A stretch of 8,638 nt of DNA from an uncultured Rickettsiales bacterium (GCA_951800555.1 CATOJU010000032.1:1-8638), one strand, 5' to 3'; shown: positions 1 through 7,068, counted from the stretch's first letter. A program made the numbers and translations. The notes: generated from the letters alone by a model not told the origin.

Positions 1-113
1 AGATAAAATATTTATTTTTATTTTATATTCTATTTAATTTTAACTTAACTTTTTAAATTTTAGTTTTATTGATTTTAAAAATATATAAAAGATCTTCAAT
101 TTTAAAACCAATA

Positions 114-141
114 TTGACTTATAATTATTTTATGATAAAAT
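114..141 (+). promoter_or_regulatory. Probable sigma70-type promoter for pheT
   Basis: A TTGACT hexamer (114-119) matches the -35 consensus at 5 of 6 positions. It is followed after 16 nt by TAAAAT (136-141), which matches the -10 consensus at 5 of 6. The predicted transcription start is near 148, giving a leader of about 25 nt before the pheT ATG. TTGAC is informative in such AT-rich DNA, whereas the -10 alone is not. The pair suggests that pheT and the following peptidase gene are transcribed from here rather than from an upstream gene. The rest of 1-113 shows nothing recognisable. Confidence 0.5.
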
Positions 142-172
142 ATTTTTATGAATAAACTACAAACAATAAGAA

Positions 173-2584
173 ATGAAATTTACAATTTCGTGGTTAAAAG
201 AATATTTAGATACAAGTGCTACAACAGAAGATATTATAAATACATTAAATAAAATTGGACTAGAAGTCGATAGTATAGAGGTTAAAGGTGAGAATTTAAA
301 AAGTTTTAATTGTGCCTATGTGGAAAAATGTGAAAACCACCCAGATTCAAATCATTTACATATATGTAAAGTAAAAACTGCGGATAATGATGAACTATTA
401 AATATTGTTTGTGGTGCACCAAATGTGAGAGCCGGTTTAAAAGTTATTTTGGCTCCATGTGGTTCAATTTTGCCAAATGGTATTGAAATTAAAAAATCAA
501 AGATACGTGGAATTGAAAGTAATGGAATGTTGTGTTCTGAAAAGGAGTTGGGAATTGGTGAAGATCATAATGGAATTTATGAAGTTGATAATAAATTTGA
601 AATAGGAACAAATATAACAGATATTTTAAATTTAAATGATACTATAATTGATATAGATATAACTCCAAATAGAGGGGATTGTTTAGGTGTTTATGGAATT
701 GCAAGAGATTTAGCAGCAGCTGGTTTAGGAGAACTTAAAAAATATAATGAATTTAATGTAAAAATTGACGAAACCTATAAAAGTAGTATAAAATTAAATG
801 TAATAGATACAAATTGTCCAGTATTTACTTTTAGAGAAATTAAAAATGTTAAAAATTGCGAATCCCCCGATTGGTTGAAAGAAAGATTAAGAGTTGTTGA
901 TATAAATCCAAAAAACGCTCTTATAGATATTACAAATTATGTAATGATGTCTTTTAATAAACCATTACATTGTTACGATAAAGCAAAAATTGTCGGTAAT
1001 ATAAATATAAAACAATCTATAGAAGGTAAAAATTTTTTAGATTTATTTGATAGAAGCTATAATTTGCCAGAAGGTGCTACTTTAGTTTGCGATGATGAAA
1101 AAATTTTGTGTTTAGGTGGAATAATAGGGGCAAAAATAAGTGGGAGTTCTTTAGAAACAACTGATATAATTGTAGAATCTGCTATTTTCGATGCAATAAA
1201 TACTGCAAAAACTGGTAGAAAATTAAATTTACAAACAGATTCAAGGTATAGATTTGAAAGAGGAAGTGATTATGACACGGTTGAATTTGCGTTAAATTAT
1301 GCTTGTAAATTAATAATTGAAATTTGTGGTGGAGAAGTTAGTGAAATTACGAAATATGAAAAAGAAAATTATAAAGAATCTATAGTTAAGAAATTTAACC
1401 TTGATTTTGATTATATTGAAAAATTGATAGGTATAAAATTTGATAAAAATGAGGTTCTTAATATTTTGGAAAGATTAAATTATAAAGCTATAATAAATAA
1501 AAATAATATTTCTGTTTTAGTACCGTATTATAAAAATAATATTATTGTAAAAGAAGATATAATAGATGATATTATAAGAATTTATGGTTATGATAAACTT
1601 GAAAATAATGATTTTAAAGATACAAAAGTTTTTGAAAAGGATGGAAATTTATTTAACAAATGTCTTGAAAAAAAATTATACCGAATAAGACAAAAACTAG
1701 CTGAAAATAAACTAATTGAATTAATTAGTTATTCTTTTTTGGATAAAAAAGATGATGAATATTTTCTGGAAACAAATGAGGATTTAGATTTAATAAATCC
1801 AATTACTAGAGAATTATCGCATATGCGACAAAGTTTATTAACAAATATGATGAATATTATTAAAAAAAATAATAATAGGGGTTTTAATAATTTGTCATTT
1901 TTCGAAATTGGAAGAATTTTTAATAAATGTAAAATTGATGATGAAAGTACTGTAATAGCAGCAGTGAGAACTGGAAATAATTGTGAAAAAAATATATATG
2001 AAAAATCAAGGAATTTTGATATTTTTGATATTAAAAAAGATTTGTGTGATATTTTAAATATTCTTGGAGTAAATGCCGAAAAAATACCAATTATTAGGAA
2101 TACACCAAAATATTATCATCCAAATAGGAGTGGAGCTATTATTATAGGTAAAAATATTATAGGTTATTTTGGTGAATTACATCCAAAAATTATGGAACAT
2201 TTTAATTTGAAAAACAGGGTGGTAGCTTTTGAAATGTTTGTTGATAAATTACCTAAAAAAATAATTCTTGAAGAGAAATCTAAAATTGGATTTAAGCCAA
2301 ATGATTTTCAAATTATAGAAAGAGATTTGGCGTTTATTATGGATAAAAATATTGAAGTTGGAAATATTGTTATAGATATGTATAAACTAGATAAAGATTA
2401 TATCAATAATATTAGAATATTTGATATATATGAAAAACCTGATGATACAAAAAAATCTGTAGCTTTTAATATAAAAATACAACCAAAAGATAAAACATTG
2501 GAAAAAGAGCAAATTGACAATATAATTGAAAAAATTATAAATTTATTAGTAAACAAATATAATTGTATATTGAGGGACAAATGA
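173..2584 (+). CDS. pheT: Phenylalanyl-tRNA synthetase, beta subunit
   Basis: PheT is the large subunit of the cytoplasmic alpha2-beta2 enzyme that charges tRNA-Phe with phenylalanine; the beta chain binds tRNA and edits mischarged Tyr-tRNA. The 803 residues match the usual bacterial length of about 800 and show the full domain order: an N-terminal MKFTISWLKEYL segment, a tRNA-binding OB fold (about 42-150, with NIVCGAPN and NGMLCSEKELG), the B3/4 editing domain (about 205-385, ending in SRYRFERGSD), B5 (about 403-475, with RIYGYD), the synthetase-like core (about 490-700) and an FDX-ACB anticodon-binding domain (about 709-803). In B5 the usual metal-ligand aspartate of the 'R-x-D' segment appears to be Asn456, while Asp462, Asp465 and Asp466 keep acidic character. 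The start is weakly supported by an AAGAA just upstream, but the N-terminus is the family one. The usual partner gene pheS is not found within the 172 nt upstream. The TGA stop overlaps the next ATG. Confidence 0.97.
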   Translation: MKFTISWLKEYLDTSATTEDIINTLNKIGLEVDSIEVKGENLKSFNCAYVEKCENHPDSNHLHICKVKTADNDELLNIVCGAPNVRAGLKVILAPCGSILPNGIEIKKSKIRGIESNGMLCSEKELGIGEDHNGIYEVDNKFEIGTNITDILNLNDTIIDIDITPNRGDCLGVYGIARDLAAAGLGELKKYNEFNVKIDETYKSSIKLNVIDTNCPVFTFREIKNVKNCESPDWLKERLRVVDINPKNALIDITNYVMMSFNKPLHCYDKAKIVGNINIKQSIEGKNFLDLFDRSYNLPEGATLVCDDEKILCLGGIIGAKISGSSLETTDIIVESAIFDAINTAKTGRKLNLQTDSRYRFERGSDYDTVEFALNYACKLIIEICGGEVSEITKYEKENYKESIVKKFNLDFDYIEKLIGIKFDKNEVLNILERLNYKAIINKNNISVLVPYYKNNIIVKEDIIDDIIRIYGYDKLENNDFKDTKVFEKDGNLFNKCLEKKLYRIRQKLAENKLIELISYSFLDKKDDEYFLETNEDLDLINPITRELSHMRQSLLTNMMNIIKKNNNRGFNNLSFFEIGRIFNKCKIDDESTVIAAVRTGNNCEKNIYEKSRNFDIFDIKKDLCDILNILGVNAEKIPIIRNTPKYYHPNRSGAIIIGKNIIGYFGELHPKIMEHFNLKNRVVAFEMFVDKLPKKIILEEKSKIGFKPNDFQIIERDLAFIMDKNIEVGNIVIDMYKLDKDYINNIRIFDIYEKPDDTKKSVAFNIKIQPKDKTLEKEQIDNIIEKIINLLVNKYNCILRDK

Positions 2585-3858
2585 AAAAGATATATTTAAT
2601 TTTTATAACTATTCTATTTATATTTTTTATGGTTTTTTTTAGCCATAAAATAGATAATTATAAAAATTATAAAAAATTACAGGATAATTTTGAAAAAAAT
2701 CCTGTTAGTTTTTGGCTAGATAAATTGAATACAATTGATTATAATAAAATTGTTTTGGATTTAGATAAAATAAATAAATTTAATCAGGATATCATTAATA
2801 ATATAGAAAGTGTTATTGATTTTAATAATTATGATGAAAAAATTAATATAAAAACTTTAAAAAAGTTTATAACAGAAACAGAATATATAAATAATCTTCC
2901 AGATATTAATTATTTAAATATTAATGATTTTCAAACTAATGAAATAGATGTTTTTTATGCGGTAACAACAAAAAAAACAAATTTAAGGATAATCCCAACA
3001 AATTTTAAAATTTTTGATAATAATGACAAATTTTTTTATTTCGATAATATACAAATTAAAGAAGTAAAATATGGTGAACCATTGATAATTTTACATTATA
3101 CTATTGATAAAAAATGGGCTTTTGTGCAAACATATAATGCATACGGCTGGATAAAAACAGAAAATTTAGCTTTTTTTAAAAATAAAGATGATTTTCTTGA
3201 TTATGTAAATATGGATAATTTTATTATTGTAACTGCAAAAAATATAAAAATTAATGATAATTTTTTAGATATGGGCGTTAAAATAAAATTAAAAAGTGAT
3301 GAAGATTTATATTATAATATTTTATTACCAACTAAGGATAAAAACAACAATTTATTGTATATAGATTATAAAATAGAAAAAAATGAGGATATAAATAAAG
3401 GATTCCTTAATTACACAAGATTCAATATTATAAAGCAAGCTTTTAAATATTATGGCGACGATTATGGTTGGGGAGGTTTAAATAATAATGTTGATTGTAG
3501 TGGACTTGTAAATAATGTTTATAGTGTTTTTGGCTTTCAATTTCCTAGAAATTCCAATCAACAACAAGCTATGGCAGGTAATTTTGCTTTATTTGAGGAA
3601 AACACAAATATTTTTAAAAAAAACAATATTTTGAATAGTGCTCCTTCTGGTAGTTTATTATATATGAATGGTCATATTATGATATATTTAGGTAAAATTG
3701 GTAAAAAATATTATGTTGTAAATGCTATTGGTAGTTATCTAAGAAATAAAAAACTTTTTTATCCTATGAAAATTGAAATTTCTGATTTGAATTATAAAAG
3801 AAAAAATAATAAAACATTTCTGGAAAGTTTATTATCTGTAACAAAAATCGATTATTAA
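2581..3858 (+). CDS. Membrane-anchored SH3 / NlpC-P60 (C40) cell-wall peptidase
   Basis: This is a predicted periplasmic cysteine peptidase that cleaves peptide bonds in peptidoglycan stems. Using the ATG at 2581 (425 aa), residues 5-22 form one hydrophobic helix with no lipobox Cys, so it is a signal anchor or signal peptide. The next ~100 residues are Asn/Lys-rich. An SH3-like module follows at about 125-200 (LRIIPT at 135-140, YGWIKTENLAFF at 188-199), then a second probable SH3-like module at about 210-265. The C-terminal NlpC/P60 domain (about 280-425) has the expected catalytic set: Cys306 in DCSG, His365 in NGHIMIYLG, and Asn381 as the third polar residue. The order matches the known SH3b1/SH3b2/NlpC-P60 family. 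The ATG overlaps the pheT stop as ATGA, with a GAGGG Shine-Dalgarno at 2572-2576, so the two genes are co-transcribed and probably translationally coupled. A TTG at 2563 gives 6 more residues but lacks this ribosome site. The exact substrate cannot be read from sequence. Confidence 0.85.
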   Translation: MKKIYLIFITILFIFFMVFFSHKIDNYKNYKKLQDNFEKNPVSFWLDKLNTIDYNKIVLDLDKINKFNQDIINNIESVIDFNNYDEKINIKTLKKFITETEYINNLPDINYLNINDFQTNEIDVFYAVTTKKTNLRIIPTNFKIFDNNDKFFYFDNIQIKEVKYGEPLIILHYTIDKKWAFVQTYNAYGWIKTENLAFFKNKDDFLDYVNMDNFIIVTAKNIKINDNFLDMGVKIKLKSDEDLYYNILLPTKDKNNNLLYIDYKIEKNEDINKGFLNYTRFNIIKQAFKYYGDDYGWGGLNNNVDCSGLVNNVYSVFGFQFPRNSNQQQAMAGNFALFEENTNIFKKNNILNSAPSGSLLYMNGHIMIYLGKIGKKYYVVNAIGSYLRNKKLFYPMKIEISDLNYKRKNNKTFLESLLSVTKIDY

Positions 3859-3909
3859 AAGTATAAATTAATATAATATTCTATAGTTTAAAAATAATCA
3901 AAAATAATA

Positions 3910-4028
3910 AATGGAGAAGTTTTGGAAAAAACACAAAACAAGGTTTAAAATTATATGTTTCATCTTTTATAAGAGAATATTTTAATAACAAACATTATAG
4001 TAGTATTAAGAACTCCAAAACTACCATT
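3910..4028 (-). ncRNA. Candidate structured small RNA in convergent intergenic gap (hypothesis)
   Basis: The 199-nt gap 3859-4057 holds no gene with a good start. Its ends pair: 3918-3926 (AGTTTTGGA) is the exact complement of 4013-4021, and 3910-3914 (AATGG) pairs with 4024-4028, separated by a small internal loop. A nested stem joins 3943-3951 to 3979-3989 with a 2-nt bulge. On the minus strand a promoter-like TTGTAA-17-TATAAT (4080-4052) precedes it, and a T-rich stretch (TTTATTATTTTTG) follows the closing stem. This fits a roughly 120-150 nt minus-strand transcript or a structured 3' UTR of rsmG. None of the conserved motifs I know for SRP RNA, RNase P RNA, tmRNA or 5S RNA is visible. Chance pairing in AT-rich DNA, or a decayed gene, remain real alternatives. 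Confidence 0.25.
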
Positions 4029-4051
4029 AGATATAAAATTAAATAATATTA

Positions 4052-4080
4052 ATTATATTACCTAAAATTTAAAATTACAA
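4052..4080 (-). promoter_or_regulatory. Weak candidate minus-strand promoter at the 3' end of rsmG
   Basis: On the minus strand TTGTAA (4080-4075, 4 of 6 to consensus) is followed after 17 nt by a perfect TATAAT (4057-4052). It lies over the last codons and stop of rsmG and would start a transcript near 4045, just before the paired region at 4028-3910. TATAAT arises easily by chance in DNA this AT-rich, so support is modest and comes mainly from the correct spacing and position. Confidence 0.25.
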
Positions 4081-4636
4081 TTTTCCCCTCATTAGAAGTT
4101 AAACTATCAAACAAAGAATATTCGAAATCAAAGTTTTTTCTAGCATTTATTAATTCATCCATTATTTTTTTACCTTTTAGAAAATAACATTTTGAATTTT
4201 TATTTAAGAATGGCTTGCTCATAACTAATAAATCATTCAAATTTGCTAAAGCTCTAGAAAAAATGATATCAAATTTACAATTTTTTATATTAAAAATATT
4301 TTCATTTATTATTTTAATTTTATTTTCAGATATCAATGATGCTTCCTTCAAAAATTTACATTTTAATGGTGATTTTTCAATTAAAGTCATATTTTTAACA
4401 CCTAATATAGATAAAACAATACCCGGTAACCCAGCACCACTGCCAAAATCTGCACAATTACATTCTTTTTTTTCCTTTTCATTTAAAAATTTAATTAATT
4501 GTGCACAATCTATAATATGCCTATCCCATAAATCATTAATTGTAGATTTACCTATTAAATTAATTTTTGAATTCCATTTTAATAATAAATCCACATATTG
4601 TTCTAATTTTTTTCTTTGTAAATTACTAATTTCCAT
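4058..4636 (-). CDS. rsmG: 16S rRNA (guanine-527-N7)-methyltransferase RsmG (GidB)
   Basis: RsmG uses S-adenosylmethionine to methylate N7 of G527 in 16S rRNA within the small ribosomal subunit; in other bacteria its loss gives low-level streptomycin resistance. The 192 residues are slightly short of the E. coli protein (about 207). The family features are in order: an N-terminal helix LLLKWNSKINLIGKST (17-32), WDRHIIDCAQL (37-47), the SAM-binding loop DFGSGAGLPG (63-72), an acidic residue after the second strand (IEKSPLK, 86-92), SRALANL (127-133), and the late strand YFLKGK (151-156). The RH-x-x-D-x-AQL pattern is typical of alphaproteobacterial members. The ATG has no clear Shine-Dalgarno. 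The gene sits 23 nt downstream of the outer-membrane barrel gene on the same strand, so it is probably the last gene of that unit. In many alphaproteobacteria rsmG lies between mnmG and parAB; neither is next to it here. Confidence 0.95.
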   Translation of the reverse strand: MEISNLQRKKLEQYVDLLLKWNSKINLIGKSTINDLWDRHIIDCAQLIKFLNEKEKKECNCADFGSGAGLPGIVLSILGVKNMTLIEKSPLKCKFLKEASLISENKIKIINENIFNIKNCKFDIIFSRALANLNDLLVMSKPFLNKNSKCYFLKGKKIMDELINARKNFDFEYSLFDSLTSNEGKIVILNFR

Positions 4637-4659
4637 TTTATTTTGGTATTATTTCTATT

Positions 4660-5847
4660 TTATTTATCTCCATCAAAATTTAACATATAAGACACTCTAG
4701 CATCCCACGAATTTAGTTTATAACTATTTTTTGTCCTATTTGCAATTTTTACAGGATCTCCATCTTTATAACTTTCTTTACCAATTGTTTTGGAAACATC
4801 CAACATAATACCGTTTTCAAATTTATAACCAATTGTAATTTGAGCTAAATAATCTATATAATTTTTAAAACTTTTTTCTTTATCAAAACTTGTACTATAA
4901 GTTCCAATAATACTCCAACTTCCATAATAAACTGGAATTCTCAAAGTAGTAAAAAATTTATCTCTATTTTTCATTCCATTATAATCTTCTATATAACTAA
5001 ATTCAGTAAATGGAATAAAACCAAAGCCACTGGGGGTTTCTTCTATTAATTTTTCAACCCCAATAACATAACCTTTTTCAGCTCTTTCATCTTTACCTTT
5101 TACTGATAATCTTTTTATACCTAAATTAAATTTTAAATCGTTTATAGTAAAATCACTAGTTAAAGAAAAATTATTTAATTTATTAGTATTCCCAGGGCGT
5201 CTATTTACTCTATTTTTATTTCTATGATCAAACAAACTTGCACTTAAAAGACTTTTGTCATTAAAAAACGAATTGAATCTTAAATTAAACATTGGTAAAT
5301 TCATAGCAACATAAAAACCAATTTTTTCAACTAATTCATAATTATCCACAATTCTTGTATCAAGAACACCGTGATATTTAGCTTTATCATAGGCAGTTCC
5401 AAATGTAGGATTAAATTTTCCTAGACCAAATAAAAACTGATCTTCTTTATATTCAAAATTTAATTCTTCAAAAAATATATCATATTTATTAAAATACCAT
5501 TTTCTTCTCAAATATTTTTCTTTACCATAAAAATCATTATCAATATTTCTTGTAAATCTTTTATTCATAGGTTTAAGTACTAATTTATTTACTAAGGATA
5601 TTTTATTATATAAATGAATATTTAAATCACTTTCCACTTCAAAATATGATAAATTTCTTCTATCTTTTTCTATTTTATTGCCATAATTACTTTTATCTAA
5701 CGAGCTAAAATTATATTCTGTCAAAATGTTACCAGTAACATATGGAAAATAATAATTTTCAAGTTTATTATTATTTTTATTATTAGCGTATAATTCAGTT
5801 GTCAATAACAACAAATAAATTAAGAAATATTTATTTATATTTTTCAT
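4660..5847 (-). CDS. Putative outer-membrane beta-barrel (porin-like) protein, function unknown
   Basis: The 395-residue product starts with a classic Sec signal peptide: MKNINKYF, a Leu-rich core at 8-16, and a likely cleavage after LYA (19-21). The mature part has no hydrophobic helix. It is built of alternating polar and apolar stretches rich in Tyr, Phe and Asn, with charged or Gly-containing turns, as expected for a transmembrane beta-barrel. The final strand is near SWDARVSYMLNF (380-391). The stretch GLGKFNPTFGTAYD (141-154) and the later SLFDHRNKNR...RPGNTNKLNNFSL (204-229) resemble conserved parts of an uncharacterised alphaproteobacterial outer-membrane family I recall; this was not checked by search. 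The ATG lies 7 nt after the stop of the SecD-like gene and the TAA is 23 nt before rsmG, so the three genes probably form one transcript. AGAAA shortly upstream is the only ribosome-site-like sequence. Transport of small solutes is possible but no substrate can be assigned. Confidence 0.75.
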   Translation of the reverse strand: MKNINKYFLIYLLLLTTELYANNKNNNKLENYYFPYVTGNILTEYNFSSLDKSNYGNKIEKDRRNLSYFEVESDLNIHLYNKISLVNKLVLKPMNKRFTRNIDNDFYGKEKYLRRKWYFNKYDIFFEELNFEYKEDQFLFGLGKFNPTFGTAYDKAKYHGVLDTRIVDNYELVEKIGFYVAMNLPMFNLRFNSFFNDKSLLSASLFDHRNKNRVNRRPGNTNKLNNFSLTSDFTINDLKFNLGIKRLSVKGKDERAEKGYVIGVEKLIEETPSGFGFIPFTEFSYIEDYNGMKNRDKFFTTLRIPVYYGSWSIIGTYSTSFDKEKSFKNYIDYLAQITIGYKFENGIMLDVSKTIGKESYKDGDPVKIANRTKNSYKLNSWDARVSYMLNFDGDK

Positions 5848-5854
5848 ATTATTT

Positions 5855-6949
5855 CTATTTTATTAATAATTTTCTATCTTTAAAAGAAGAATTAAAAATT
5901 TTTCTTAAGTAAACTAAATTTGATAATAAAGAAGAAATTAATCCAATTATTAAAATAATTAAAAAATTTCTGATAGTATTTGAATCAAATATATAAAATA
6001 TTATTGTTGTAATAGCAATTGTTATTATATTTATATTTAATATAATATTATAACTACTATCAAAAATATCACCTATTATAGAAATAGGATTATAAATATT
6101 ATCTCCAATTTTTTTAATTTTCTGTAGAATTTTTTCAAAAATAAAAATGTTTATACCGATTGATATTCCAATTATTATTAAAATTGTAGTTAATCCATAC
6201 AACGTTAGGTTTATATTAAATATCGATAGCATTGCAGTAAAAATTATTATATTAATAAATATTAAAATATTTAAAATTATACCATTACTTTTATAAATTA
6301 TAAACAAAAATAGAATCAAAAAAATTAATCCATAAATAGAATATTTAATACCTTTTTTTAATAAATTTTGGTCTATTTTAGCATCTATATTTTTTTCTTC
6401 AATAATATTTATTGGTGCCAATAATGCCCCAATTTTTAATAATGAGCTAATTTCAGCAGCTTCTTTATTACTAAAATTTCCAGCTATTGACCCAATACCA
6501 CCACTAATTTCACTACTTATTCTTGGAACAGTAATAATTTTATCATCAAAAACTATTGCTAACATTTTACCTATATTTTCTCTTGTAATTTTAGCGAACT
6601 TTTTAGTACCAATATTATTAAATTTAAAATTTATAACAGGTTTACCTTGATTATATATAATATTTACATCAGTTAATAAATCTCCCGATAATAAAGGTTT
6701 TTTATCTACATTTAATTTATAGTTATTTCTAATATCATTTAATTTTAAAATATCATTTCCATTATTATTTTGTTCGTCAACTATATGAAAAGTTAATTTT
6801 GCAGTTTTCCCAATTAAATTTTTCAATTCTTTTAGATCTTGTAACCCGGATAGTTGTATTAAAATTTTATTATCTCCTTCCATTTTTATTAGAATTTCTT
6901 TTATATTAATTTTGGCTATTCTTTTTTTTATTATTTCAACTGTTTTCAA
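5855..6949 (-). CDS. secD: 5'-truncated SecD-like protein (possible pseudogene or repurposed remnant)
   Basis: SecD with SecF uses the proton gradient to help pull proteins out of the SecYEG channel on the periplasmic side. This 364-residue ORF matches only the later part of SecD, which is usually 500 residues or more. Residues 1-60 correspond to the internal P1 stretch (EIIKKRI, ILIQLSGL, LIGKTAKLTFHIVDE). GGIGSIAGNFSNKEAAEISSLLKIGAL (150-176) is the P1-to-membrane region. Five hydrophobic helices follow at about 203-220, 222-244, 247-272, 300-320 and 326-347, equivalent to TM2-TM6. TM1 and the first part of P1 are absent. The TM4 motif normally GMAVDANVLIFERI reads GISIGINIFIFEKI (261-274), so the essential Asp is Gly265, and the DAN of the next helix pair is NIN (305-307). 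The only usual in-frame start is TTG at 6949 without a good ribosome site; homology-like sequence continues upstream to a stop at 7001-7003. The long open frame in AT-rich DNA argues for retained or only recently lost selection. Confidence 0.7.
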   Translation of the reverse strand: MKTVEIIKKRIAKINIKEILIKMEGDNKILIQLSGLQDLKELKNLIGKTAKLTFHIVDEQNNNGNDILKLNDIRNNYKLNVDKKPLLSGDLLTDVNIIYNQGKPVINFKFNNIGTKKFAKITRENIGKMLAIVFDDKIITVPRISSEISGGIGSIAGNFSNKEAAEISSLLKIGALLAPINIIEEKNIDAKIDQNLLKKGIKYSIYGLIFLILFLFIIYKSNGIILNILIFINIIIFTAMLSIFNINLTLYGLTTILIIIGISIGINIFIFEKILQKIKKIGDNIYNPISIIGDIFDSSYNIILNINIITIAITTIIFYIFDSNTIRNFLIILIIGLISSLLSNLVYLRKIFNSSFKDRKLLIK

Positions 6950-7068
6950 ATTAACTTGTTTTTTTAAATCATTAATATAACTATTTTTAACCTTTAAAGA
7001 TTAAAAATAAACTTTTAAATCTGTTAAACTTAAACATAATTAAATTAAACAATAAAATTAATATTGGT

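Noticed and set aside
2398..2580. 60-codon minus-strand open frame
   Set aside because: It is fully antisense to the conserved FDX-ACB region of pheT and has no homology that I can see.
2563..2580. TTG at 2563 as start of the NlpC/P60 gene
   Set aside because: The ATG at 2581 has a GAGGG ribosome site and starts directly with the Lys-Lys-hydrophobic anchor; the TTG adds only six residues and has no ribosome site.
2582..2584. UGA read as tryptophan (code change seen in some reduced genomes)
   Set aside because: TGG is used for conserved Trp (for example in eno and pheT), and the pheT TGA lies exactly where the protein family ends, so the standard code fits.
3911..3985. 24-codon ORF starting ATGGAGAAG
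   Set aside because: It is short, rich in Lys/Phe, has no Shine-Dalgarno, and overlaps a better-supported paired structure.
4040..4060. AT-only palindrome-like string as a terminator between convergent genes
   Set aside because: It has no G/C in the stem and only short, imperfect pairing, so it cannot be told from background.
4215..4700. 161-codon + strand open frame
   Set aside because: It is antisense to rsmG and the end of the barrel gene, has no recognisable domain, and its Phe/Ile/Ser-rich composition is what the reverse of an AT-rich gene gives.
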